Under the pieces are notes generated by a model that had not been told where the DNA came from, did not search any database, and saw only the letters and a list, made by a program, of their open reading frames with translations. The translations under genes and the position numbers were made by a program. 64,000 bases of DNA from Sordaria brevicollis (lineage: Eukaryota > Ascomycota > Sordariomycetes > Sordariales > Sordariaceae): NCBI GenBank assembly GCA_033439795.1, contig JAUTDP010000007.1, positions 868,001 to 932,000 on the forward strand, in the 5' to 3' direction. Below are positions 28,873-39,581 of the stretch, one piece after another. How positions within the stretch are numbered: the stretch's first letter is position 1; each line of letters begins with the position of its first letter.

Positions 28873-29813
28873 ATGGCCTCCAGACTCCTCCTATCTCCCA
28901 TCCTCCGCCGCGGCTTCCAAACATCGGCCCGCCGATTCGAGTCCGTCGCTACCACCACCGCCGCTGGAGTTCCTGGTGCCGGGGCTGCGTCGCCGGCGTT
29001 GCCTGCTAGGAAGCCGGTTGGGGCTTTTCGTGGGGGGTGAGTTACTGTTTGTTTCTGTCTTGTTTGCTTTGTTTTTTTTGGTATGGGATGGGTTGGGATG
29101 GGTTGGGGGGATGGAGGTTGTGTTTGGGTTTGGGTTTGGAAATGGGGTTTGGGGTGCGCAGATTGTGGTTTGGAAGGATTTGGGTTTGTGTTGAAGAAGA
29201 TCTGACGGGAATATGGGACCAGTGGGTTGGAGTGGGCGGGTTTGGGTGCGGAATAGGTGGCGCGCATGAAAGCTACGAAAATACGGGCAGAGAGCAACAG
29301 GCGGACGACCAGAGGAAGAAAGAGGAGGTCGAAATGGGTGAGAGAAAAGCAGAAGAGCATGGATGGGTGGTGTCACCATGATGCGACTGGAGTTGCAAAG
29401 TTGCGATGATGGAGGACGACGGCACGTTTGCAATAACAGAGCGAGGAAGTGGCTTTGTTTGGGAGGAATCTGCAAATAACGGCAAGGGCAAACTTCGCTA
29501 ACCTACAATCCCACAACACCCAGGCTCTTCGGCTTCTTCTTCGGAAGCACCCTCGCCGGCGGTGCTGTCTACTACTATGCGCTCCAAGAGTATAAGGCCT
29601 CGAACGAGCTTTTGACGGAAGACATCTATGTACGTTCTGGACATAGACATACCCACACCGTTCGAACTTGCGGATAGGATAGGGAGAGAGAAAGGGTAAT
29701 GCTGACATTTGGTGAAAACGAAACAGGCCCTGCAGAACGCTGTCGATAGGTTGAGCAAGTACCTCGTTACGCTGGAGGAGAAGATGGAGGTCTTGGAGAG
29801 GAAGAGAAAGTAA
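28873..29813 (+). CDS. Small predicted mitochondrial membrane protein with C-terminal coiled coil
   Basis: Exons 28873-29036, 29524-29629 and 29727-29813 join to 118 residues. The N-terminus MASRLLLSPILRRGFQTSAR is a classic mitochondrial presequence with a likely cleavage site after RRF or QTS. An Ala/Pro-rich linker leads to one hydrophobic segment, LFGFFFGSTLAGGAVYYYAL (exon 2), then a short helical, coiled-coil-like C-terminus (ALQNAVDRLSKYLVTLEEKMEVLERKRK region). This layout fits a single-span inner-membrane protein. I do not recognise a named family. Intron 1 is unusually long (487 nt) and full of G-runs; intron 2 is 97 nt. Phases 2 and 0 are consistent, and the three exons form one uninterrupted frame, supporting the model despite the small size. 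Confidence 0.82.
29085..29154 (+). repeat. Two clustered G-quadruplex motifs in intron 1
   Basis: Five G-runs (29085-87, 29090-92, 29095-97, 29100-102, 29105-110) are separated by 2-nt AT or TT loops. A second set follows at 29126-28, 29132-34, 29138-39, 29144-47 and 29151-54 with mostly TTT loops. Both lie on the sense strand of the small mitochondrial-protein gene's first intron. Confidence 0.75.
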
Positions 29814-30219
29814 TCGATTAGGTTGTCTTGGGGGAGGACCATGGATGGGAAAAGGAGTAAAACCGGGTTGGGTTTCTTGATATCAAAAAGAAGGGATTTA
29901 TGAAATTGAAGCTGTTGCCAGTCAAAAGTGTCCTTTCAAAATGGGGGAAGAGCATGCCGTGGCGGCTGTTGGAGCATTTGCTGTACGTATATCGGAATTC
30001 GGTGCTTTTGAAGTTAAGAATTGGAATTTATTCTTACATTTTCTCACCAGGGCGGTAGTGCTTGGACGAGTTGATATCCATCCACTCGGAGATTTCTGAA
30101 ATTCCTCATCAAGCCTCAACAAGCTACCAGCAGTCGAGGCCAGACAGAAACGGCAGGTAGGTAAACATGCAGTGAGGCCCGGTCTTGTCTAAACCACTCT
30201 CCTTTCCGCCCAACATCAT
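29814..30219. other. Intergenic before the pseudogene
   Basis: About 400 nt with the 3' UTR of the small mitochondrial-protein gene. No coding or repeat signal; the recognisable duplicate begins abruptly at about 30,220. Confidence 0.45.
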
Positions 30220-31530
30220 TAGTCCAACGATTGGAACCTTTTTGGGATCCAAACGCCTACTGCAAGCTTCTGTTCGACGACAATGCATTCACACACTCGA
30301 TGCTGTACTTCTGGATTTTGGGCTTTGTTGCCGAGGTCCGGCCTTGTATCGAGGATAACATCAACCAACTAGTGTATCGCTCTACCGGCAGGCCCGAATT
30401 AGACCTCGGATCAATAAGCCTTATCGCGAACTGAAGCCGCTGAAATCGCAAGAGCGCAGGCAGGCCATCGACTGAGGGTGGAAAAGATAGACCTGGAGGA
30501 AAGGAAGTTGGCTTTCGAAAAAAAAGAATGTCGCAGTATGAGATAGAGAGGGCCAAGTTGACTTTGACTTTGAAGAAAGCAGAGGAGATGGAGAAATCGG
30601 AGTGTCAATGAAATAAAAAAGATGGTCGCAGAGAACAAGTCGGAGCCCGAGTCGACAGATTCTGAAACACCAGAGGCTTAAAAGGAATGGCTGGAGAGTG
30701 AGACGAAAACCTTGAGTGAGGAAGAGAAGAGACTAGAGATTGAAAAGGTCCAGTTGGAACTCGAATATTTTGGAGCGAGATGGAGACGAGATCAAGCGAG
30801 GAGTTGAACACTTGGTCAAGAGCTTTGGGGCAATATCCGACAACGTCAAGGCCTTGCGCGTAGGGGTAAGTTTTACCACCAGCTCTACTACCACAGAATA
30901 GCTGATACATATCGGACACTTCAACATAGCTATTCAATGCAAGCCCTCTCATGGAAAGTCGATCTGCCACACGACTTGAAGAAAAGGTCCATATTCTCAC
31001 ATGTGTGAGCACTTTATATCTGCCACTTGGTTCTGTGCCGTAGGTCGTTCAGTTCAACTCATTCCTTCCCTATACCGTCTGAGCTAACGTACCACGAATG
31101 CTTTCTGGTCCGTCCCCGACACCGACAAAAAGAACACTCAGACCCCGTTCGTCATCGTCATTTTTACCGTTCTAGTGTCCGTAAATCACATTCTTGGCAC
31201 TTTCAAACAACAAAACCTTTCTCAACGGGGTACGTGATTTTCATCATGTCTACAGGAAAAGGGTATTGAAGGCCATGAGCGATCACTCTGATGAGAGGTG
31301 GAAGGAACTTCACGTGAGGTCGAGGAGTTCCCGGCTGATAAGCCTCATGGGATCCCGTCCGAATGGTGGCTCGCCTGCTTTCAAATACATCAACTGTACC
31401 GGCAAGCGAAGACTGGACTGGAGCATTGCCTACAACTAGCAAAGACGGGGCAGGAGCGTTGCGCACAGGCTACTCGTGATCGAGTAAACTCGGTACGCCA
31501 AAGAGCGAGACGAGGGTAAAGGACGGAGCC
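30220..31530 (+). pseudogene. Decayed duplicate of the CorA-like membrane protein gene (3' half)
   Basis: Collinear with the intact gene's 3' half at about 35,670-36,570, read in shifting frames. Matches include YCKLLFDD (intact YCNLLFDD), LYFWILGFVAEVRPCIEDN (LYFWILGFIIKVQPCIEDN), GAISDNVKALR (DAISESVRALR), LFNASPLMESRSATRL (LFNASALMESRSATRL), LYLPLG, TQTPFVI (TQTPFIV) and EEFPADK..SEWWLA (EEFPPNN..SEWWLA). The frame is interrupted by stops (for example soon after 30,434, and near 30,540 and 30,680) and by frameshifts. Intron positions equivalent to the parent's (near 30,868 and 31,042) are still recognisable, so the copy arose from DNA, not from an mRNA. The 5' half is absent. Not expected to make protein. 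Confidence 0.85.
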
Positions 31531-33175
31531 TGAGAGCATATCGGATGTATAGTGGATATTGGTTCGTTGCTTGAGGCTCTAGGGAGAAAAAAGGGAAATG
31601 CTGTGCAATGGCACCATGTGTTTCAACTTTCTTCATTTTTTCTCTCGCTTCTATGCAGTTTCCTTGTATCAATGCTTCGATGCTCTACTTTCTTCAAGAA
31701 CTCGTATGGACCGAACTTGGTCCATCCTCTTGCTGGGGTGCCCATTCCCACGATACTCTTTTGGCCGCAGTTTCGCCATCCCTACTTGTCAAGGCAATCA
31801 CAAAGCATGTAAGCCACCTTGTAAAGTTCTTGTTAGGCGCGTTCACTGTGGCTCTGGATAGATATTCAAGCTGTTCCTTCCCCGCCTCTGGTGTGGGTGG
31901 GCACAGATAATCGTCCCTGCCTGTTTGGTTCATGCCGTACGGGACACTCCTTCTGCCATGAAATCAAATTGTCGTTGGAACTGCCGAATCTTTCTCATGG
32001 CTAGCTGAGGAATCGTATGTTTTTCTTACTACTCGTTGCTCTTTCAAAACCAGGCTGTCGATGAAATTACTTGCATTCGACCGATCGACGGCTTCGGGCG
32101 GCAACTGTGGCTGATCGTGCATAATGCAGGCAGACACTCTATCGTTGCTCCCCTCCACTGGTAGCTGTGCCTTCCTGAGCTTTCTTCACGAGAATGTACA
32201 TTGTTAAAGCGGATATCTTCAGCTCCAGCGGGCTGTCTCTTCTCTTGCAGGTATTGCAGCACTATCATCCACGGAGGTGCCGAAAGTCTCGTTCCCGTTC
32301 CCGTCCCGTCTCTTCTTATGATGTCCCGAAAGTCGTTCGCGCACACTATCGTTCGATACCCCCCGCCTTTGGGGCATTTCTCTCCGACGGGATTGGTAGC
32401 CTTGTGGTTTACTTTGGGCGGCTTGCGTCTAGATAAGCCTCACGCTGACGGAAGATGGATCTATCTGGCCTGGGCGACGACGATGTGACTCAATCCGAAC
32501 TTTCGAAAGGCAACCGTGCAGCGAGGCTAATTCAGTATGAGCAACTTTGAGCTTTTGAAGTAGTGAACGAGACCCTCACAAGCCATAAGGATGCATATGC
32601 GCCTTCGGTGAGTACAGGGGCACTTCACGGCATGGAGTGAACTTCAGCCCTCAAGCCGCAATCAACCTGTCACTTTGTTCTTCAGGCAGGAATACCTAAT
32701 TGCGCAACATCTGCTCGCTTAGATCAAGGACTTATTGGATAAAGATAATACGGATGTACAAGTCGTGATACTTTGTCAGAGTGTTTAGATAAAAGTGTCA
32801 TGCTCATCATGTCGCGGCCCAGTTGCTTTTTGCACAACTTGGACCAGCTATTACTTACAGAAGTACAGATACCACACAACACTCGTTTCATGGTTAACCT
32901 CGGATGTATATTGACCATTTTCTTGAGGACTGTCTCTATTCAACAGCACAAGTCGATAATAGCGTGGACGCCGGATACGCTGTGGGAAGTTTGGCAAAGG
33001 ACAAGGAGTTTGAACGATCAACGATCAAATTTCCATTTGAAGCCCCCCCCCCCCCCAACAAACAATCTCACGGATGTTTAAGGGAACCCACAACTCTCGG
33101 TTTACTTGACGGATTGTGTCTTCATCAAACCTGTCCCCATACTCTTACAAGAAAATCATTTCCTACCGTCGCACT
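31531..33175. other. Region between the two CorA-like copies, with an unidentified gene relic
   Basis: No intact gene. Around 32455-32610 (+) the frame reads MDLSGLGDDDVTQSELSKGN, then RLIQYEQL, a TGA stop, then AFEVVNETLTSHKDAYAPS up to a clean GTGAGT donor. This looks like the first exon of a former gene. Segments at 32,780-33,040 also look weakly protein-like in alternating frames (for example PDTLWEVWQRTRSLNDQ). A run of 14 C occurs at 33043-33056. I cannot assign a family. Confidence 0.4.
33043..33056 (+). repeat. Poly(C)14 tract
   Basis: Fourteen consecutive C residues, 120 nt upstream of the proposed start of the CorA-like gene. Such tracts are unstable and error-prone in assemblies. 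Confidence 0.9.
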
Positions 33176-36100
33176 ATGGCCTCGGAACGCAAATGGTCAT
33201 ATCCACTAGATCAGGAATTGACACTGGTATGGGAACGTATTCACGTAAGTCAGATAACTTTTCTTTTTCCCAAAGTGTCTCGATGAGTCTCCCTTAACTT
33301 CCACTGTCTGCTCATGAAGTCTTTGGGGTAACATGAAGTTACATGGTTATTGCTTTTACCAGGACTTAGCCTTCGGTGTCTGCTTTTATCAACTGCTTTG
33401 CTTCGGAGACAACGTCACAGTGACTGACAAACTTATTCAATCCATCAGCAAGCTTGGAGAAAACAACAGGTTTGTACCTCGCTCATAAGGCCTAACCCAA
33501 CAGTTTCCCTTTCTCTTTCCGGTTTCTCACTAATAGTCTAGGATAACATTGGCAGTAGGCCACTTGACCCTGACGAACAGCATTTGATAGGCCTCAGATA
33601 TCAGGTACGATCCACCAAGCCAATGTTCAAGTAGTGTACTGTAACGAGACTAACATAACTATAGATTGTAAGTGTCCCAAAGTCTAGCCACTTTTTTGCG
33701 GCTAGTTCAGCATAGCCAAGGTAGCAATTTGTGATCACATCCATAGGCTGACGCTTTGCATAGACGGTTAGTTCCACTATTAAAAATAGCGTAGGTACAA
33801 CAATGTATACTTACAGTATTTTCCCCTTTAGACGGAAGTCAAGCATTACAATGCTAGTGCGGAGTGGGCGCCTGATTGGGCCACTACACGGGAGGCGCCG
33901 TTTCCCACTTTTGCATATCAATATGCGCTTGAGGATACAGACGACTCAGATACCAGCAAAAGTCCAGACGGGAGCTCACAAGATGAGGGAGAACCGAACA
34001 TGAATCTGACACATGGAGAAGGAGCGGAAGGAAGCTCAGGCAGCGACGAGCCATCACCACGCAACCTGCCCTGGATGAACCCCTTGATGATGCAGATCCT
34101 GCTTGACTTGTTGCTTCCAAGACAAGAGTACACGGATATCCTAGAGATCGTTCCACGGGATGGGAGAATTGATCTTTCCTTCAATGGGAGGTGGTCATCG
34201 AAAAGAGATCAACTGCACAATGGAATACCCAACCTTAACCGTCTCCCCGGCACCGATACATCCAGTTTGCGGAAGAACACGGAACAGGCGCTACAGGATC
34301 TCGGAGAATTTGGTGTACTCGATATCTCCGACTTTGATCCTGGATCAAACGATCGTGTGAACTACCGGCTATCGAAGAATCTGCTCTACGTTAGCACCGT
34401 GCTGGATGGACAGTGGTGGTTCCAGCCGGATGCCTCCATAACTCGCGGAAGGATGAAGTTGGGAACGCAAATGCTGCCAAAGTGTCCACCAACAAAGAAG
34501 ACTGCGAGCTGGAATCGAGTCATGTGAGTTTATAACGCTCTGCGAGCCATACAGTGGTTTGTCGCGGGTCAATGTTGGACTAATGTCCACCAGACAGATA
34601 CGAGGTCTTGCCATGGCTTTAACAACATCACGGGACCCCTACTTCCTACTTGCCTTCCGTCGGCAAGAATGTGACGGATGTCCAGTTTCCAACGCTATTG
34701 ATATACATCTCGCATGTGAACGCAGAGGCGGCACTGGCGCGACAAATCCGTACTCAAGTCGCTCAACCGCATTTCACATCACCTTCTACGAGATCATACC
34801 AACTGTTGAAACAACCCATAGTATGCATGCTGGCGATGACGAGAATGCAAGAGCCGACGACAGGGAGAAGAGCAACATCAAAGCTACGGAGTCGCTGGTC
34901 AGGACGTGCGAGCGCAACGGTATCAGGGTTGGGCATCTCTATGAGAAGCCTCGGACAGAATCGGAGGACAATGGAACACAGATTGCGAAGGCTCGAGCTT
35001 TCAGACAAAGTGCCTTCACGGTGAGTCCTTGAGCCTTATATTTGACGTGTATTTGTCTTCACGATGACGCTGCCTCTTAGCATTTACGTTCACTTACACC
35101 AATATATGTCACAGGTTTTGACCGTCACAGGCCTTCCAGAGATTATAGTATGTCTGCTGCCTATCTTCCCCTGAACGGTTGGAACTAGCAACTGACTTGA
35201 TTAATAGCCGTCGAGTAGAACACAGGATGTCCGACCAAATCCGAGCAGCGAGGAGCGACCTATCCCGCTAAGGCAAGAGGATGATGATCCGAGTACTTCA
35301 TCGAGGCCGGATAATGGGGGTAACGATATGCTTCTGAGGTCGAATGTTGAGGAGGGAAATACTTCGTCGGAGCCGAATGGTCGTAAACCAATCCCTGCTT
35401 CAAACCCAAACGACAAGGAACAGGACACACCATCAAAACCCGAGGATGGAGAACGCTGGACCACAATATCGTTTGCTCCTACATCGTTCTTTGACGACAC
35501 CGACCAATGGTTTGCTCCAGATCACCGACAAGGATGGTCGTCAAATGTCGTACATGGCTACAGCGGAGACGTTGTCGAGCTGTACACGATAATCAAATCC
35601 CTCAGAACGGTAGAGAACCGGTGGCGTGAGCTGGAGCGATATATCAGTAGCCTTCTGGTTCAGGATTTCATGAACCCAAAAGATTACTGCAATCTTCTTT
35701 TTGATGACGAGACCTTCAGTCGGTCAAGACTCTACTTCTGGATCCTTGGGTTCATTATTAAGGTCCAGCCTTGCATCGAGGACAACATCACCCAATGGAA
35801 CCTCTACCAACAAGCTCGGATTCAGCCTCTCAAAGAGGGTTTGAAGTCTAAGGAACATTCAGAATTAACAACGGTCGAACGGAGTATTCTCGAAAGCATC
35901 ACGAAGTATGACAAGAGAGGCAACGATATCAAGCAAGACCTTGAAAACCTCAAGAAGAGATTCGACGCAATATCGGAGAGCGTACGAGCGTTGCGAGACG
36001 GGGTAAGGACCACTCGACATTCCTAACCAGCAATGACTACTAACATGACCATATTGTAGCTTTTCAATGCCAGCGCCCTTATGGAGAGTAGATCCGCTAC

Positions 36101-36583
36101 TCGGCTGGGTCAAAACGTTCAGCTCCTCACATATGTGAGCATATTCTACTTGCCTCTCGGGTTCTGCGCGGTAAGCATGCACTGTCCTAGGGTCTTGATA
36201 GGCCGGGTACTGAAGGCGTATAGGCGCTCTGGGCGGTACCGAACATTACCCAGAGCGAGACACAAACCCCATTCATCGTCGCAACATGCCTGGTCTCTTT
36301 TCTGACCCTGACAACTGTCTTCAACATGGGCAACATCTCGGATGCTATCGGTCTCAGCTACTTCAAATGGAGAAGGAAGCTGTTGAAAAGGATGGAGAAC
36401 GATTCAAACACCAAGTGGCAAGGTCGCCGAGGCATGTTCGAGGAGTTTCCACCCAACAACGAGCGGAGAACTGTTTCGGAGTGGTGGCTGGCTCGTTATC
36501 AGGCGTACCTGCTGCGTCAGAAGGCGAAGATTGGCTTCCAGTCATTTTTCAGAAGAGACGAATCGACACAGACGGCAGTGTGA
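33176..36583 (+). CDS. CorA-like two-helix membrane protein (fungal, divergent)
   Basis: Exons by splice signals and frame: 33176-33244, 33363-33473, 33542-33604, (optional 3-nt exon 33665-33667), 33832-34523, 34594-35020, 35115-35147, 35208-36002, 36060-36170 and 36224-36583; about 886 residues. The N-terminal half is soluble with no recognised domain. From exon 35208 on it follows the plan of fungal CorA-like proteins: long charged helices (residues before DAISESVRALRDG), LFNASALMESRSATRLGQNV, transmembrane helix 1 (LLTYVSIFYLPLGFCAALWA), a short loop and transmembrane helix 2 (TPFIVATCLVSFLTLTTVF). The Mg2+-selecting GMN motif of true CorA channels is not seen in the loop, so ion transport is doubtful. 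Such proteins are often lineage-specific accessory genes in fungi. The 3' exons are firm; exons 1-3 are less certain (weak GTACCT donor). A decayed copy lies upstream. Confidence 0.75.
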
Positions 36584-36828
36584 GGAACAGAGATCGCAAG
36601 GTGTTGGCCAAAATGTACGAGCTGAATTACATGGGTAGTTATGGGCGCGAGAACGGTCCGTTCGGACATTTTTAATATTGAATTGAACTTCTCCATGATA
36701 CACTCACACTCACTACCTTGGAGAAAATCGTTGACAGTCCTCAGATTCCAGTTGCCTTCACCAAAACGCCGCGCTTCAAACAACAATCGTGGTAAAAATA
36801 TGTTTCAGATTAACAGTCACACGCCATT

Positions 36829-38361
36829 CTAATCACCACCGCCGCTAGCCTGTCCCTTCTCAGCCCAGTTATTATCCGAAGGAACATAGCCCCTTCCTCC
36901 TTCCGTGTCACTAGCACTTGGCCACGCATCAATAACATTGCCATTCCCATGTGCAGGCCCGTTCCCATACCCAGCACCACCATCTGCAACCGGATATACC
37001 CCCGGACCCAAACCACCCGCCGTTGTCTTCTTCCCTTTCATTTCCTTCCCACCACCACCACTTCCTCCTTCTTTTCCTTCTTCCTCCCCCAAAAACACCC
37101 TCTCCCCCTCCCCCACCACCACCCGCCCATTAACCCTAAACATCTTCGCATTCGCGTTACTCAATGCCAACAACCCGGCCGTAGCCAACAGCAACACCAT
37201 CATAATCATCGCGCCCACCTGCGTCATGTTGCCCGAAAACGCAGCGACCATGTACACGAGAAGCTTGGCGGTTGCTTCGAGGTAGCCTTCTACGTGCGTC
37301 TTGGAGCGTAGCCAGGCGGTGGCGGTTATGGCGTAGAGATCTTCTGAGAGGCCGCGGAGGCGGATGGATGCTGATTGTGATGGTGATAATGGGGAGGAAG
37401 GGTCAGAGCCGAGAGAGATGAGGAGGGAGGTTATGGGGTTCGGGTTGGGTTTGTGCTGGCGGCCTGAAGAAGGGAAGGAGGGGTGAAAGGGTATTGGTGG
37501 GATGTGTGGGAGGGGATGATGGGGTTTGGAGCGTTGTTTGATTATGTAGATGTTGAGGATGCGGGAGAGCATGAGGGCTAGGAGGGAGGCTAGTGTCCAC
37601 CCTTTTTTTTTCTCAGATTCTCAGTAAGTATGTGATCTAGCTAGCAACTGTCTATATAGAGTGGGGAAGAAGGACTTACAATCTTGAAACAAAATAACTA
37701 ATACGATAGCGGCTATCGTCAAGACCGGACTGATCAAGTACAACACATGCGATAACCATCCCAGATCAGGCAAGTCGTCGACCGCCCACACCGTGGCATG
37801 CAACCCGCTCTCTGACCTCCTGACACGTAACCGCTGTTTGATGGCCGGGACGGTGCCGACGTCCAAGGTGACTGTCTGTCCTGGGCGGGCAATCTTTTGG
37901 AGATACAATATCGTGGCGGCGTTGTTGATACGAAAACTTGTCCGAGTTTGGATCCCGGGCCCTGGGTTCACGTTGCCATCTCCTCTGGTCACATCGCCTC
38001 CAACCCCAGGTCCGGGTCCAGTCCCGCCGGCATCAACAACAGCAGTGGCACTAGATGCAGCAGACCACTTGACGAGTCCATCGGCAGCCTGTTGGTAATG
38101 CAGACCCGGAGCGAGAAGAAGGCTGTCAAGCCAGCTAGAGCCGCCGGTTATGGCGGTGCGTTGAGCGACGGTGCTGAGGTCGGCAAGGGCCAGGAGACCG
38201 CCGGCGGAGAGGGAGACGCCGGGGATGGGGTGGGTAGTCCATTCTGGGAAGGAGACCATGGTTTGTCCGATGCGGATTTGTAAGGTAGATATCGAGGGTC
38301 TGGATCGGTGACCCTGGGTCTGATCGTCAGCTCCACCGGGACTGTCTCCGCTGTTGGTCAA
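36829..38361 (-). CDS. Uncharacterised multi-pass membrane protein
   Basis: Exons 38361-37680 and 37601-36829 join to 484 residues through a 78-nt intron whose acceptor is an AAG at the end of an A9 run; it is the only acceptor tried that keeps the frame open. Residues 1-190 are extracytosolic or soluble with a Gly/Pro-rich linker; SFRINNAATILYLQKIARPG suggests a folded segment. Hydrophobic helices follow: HVLYLISPVLTIAAIVLVIL, WTLASLLALMLSRILNIYII, then LLVYMVAAFSGNMTQVGAMI and MVLLLATAGLLALSNA. The C-terminal 80 residues are Gly-rich and low complexity. No family recognised. Its 3' end lies only 245 nt from that of the convergent CorA-like gene. Confidence 0.8.
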
Positions 38362-39581
38362 TGTAGGGCTGAAGTTGTTTCTTCTCGTTGTGATAGTAGC
38401 TTCAAAATCTTAAGGAGAAGCCTCAATGTCTGATCGTGTCGACTGAGATATTCTGAATTCCTGTAGACTTCCGAGTGGCTTGAAACCGAGCAGCGTCACT
38501 CCATACCTCCGAGGAGGAAGTTCTCAATAGGAGACCAACAACCGTCCTTACACCCGAGGGAAAACCAACAAGCACTGGAACGGGAGGGTCGATGAAAGAA
38601 AAATAATATACCGTCCCGGAAATGTGACACTTCACCGTACATTAGTTCTACTTAGAGCCCAAAGCCGGGCCATGACGCCAAACTGTGCGAGTGTGCCTAG
38701 CAAACTTGGAACCCTGCCAAGGCAGGACCTATAAGGTGAAGAAGCGCCATGTTTGACGCTTCGTTGGATGTTTCGCTCTTTCCCTACCTAGTGTCCAAGG
38801 GAAGTACGTAGCTGAAATGCGCCCACCCTTGTCTCTAGTCTCTAGTCTCTTGCATCAAGCCATTCACATGACGGTAGAGGGGTGTGGTCGCAAGTGCAAC
38901 GGTATGAGTACCCGTGGACTCTGTTTCGTGAGCAAGTTCGAGATGGATGAGGGTTGTATATGGCCAGGATTTCACATTGTCAGTGAGTCTTGTGATGAAG
39001 AGAAACATTCACACCCTCTTCTTTTTTACTCTGAAGAGGGAGCAACGTCAAGACTAGAAAAGTGGAACCATAGACATCGGTGGGCCTAAGCTCCATCCAA
39101 GCTGCATGGTGCCTGATCAGCGACATCATTCGTCCAGCACCTGACCTTAAGCAACGGCAAGTGCGCTGCAGGAGGTGCATATATGCTACCTAGTTGTTGC
39201 ATAATATCCGGTAGCTGATATACATGCAGATTCAGGGGCGAGATGCACATATACATATACAAGCTATTGCAACATCTCTTTATAATGACCTCTTTTATAT
39301 CCCTTTTCCTCGCAAAATCCCATGCTTTTGCAATTTTATATCTACTTCTGTCGCCTGTCGAACAGCAAGTAAACAAGATAAGCTTTTTGGCGTCGTTCCT
39401 TCTTTCTTGGTATCGTAGAGACTTGACACTATGTATTGCGACTTTGTCACAAAAAGACAATGCGATCCTATGGTGTTGTACACCACGGGTCGACAAAAAA
39501 AAGCCAATGCCAACAACCTCTCGTATCATGGCCTATTGGACTCCTGTGTCCTTATTTAACCCCTAAATCAAATGGAACTCT
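38362..39581. other. Intergenic upstream of the membrane-protein gene
   Basis: About 1.2 kb. Holds the upstream region of the membrane-protein gene (left) and the 3' flank of UTP23 (right). Short ORFs occur on both strands but none has protein-like composition. No tRNA or repeat seen. Confidence 0.45.

Noticed and set aside
28891..29475. Minus-strand 194-codon frame over the small mitochondrial gene's first intron
   Set aside because: Its Pro/Asn/Thr-rich, repetitive translation is the complement of the G-rich intron, not a coding sequence.
32773..33081. Plus-strand frame with a poly-Pro end (from the C14 tract)
   Set aside because: Partly protein-like but interrupted by the homopolymer; better treated as part of a decayed region than as a gene.
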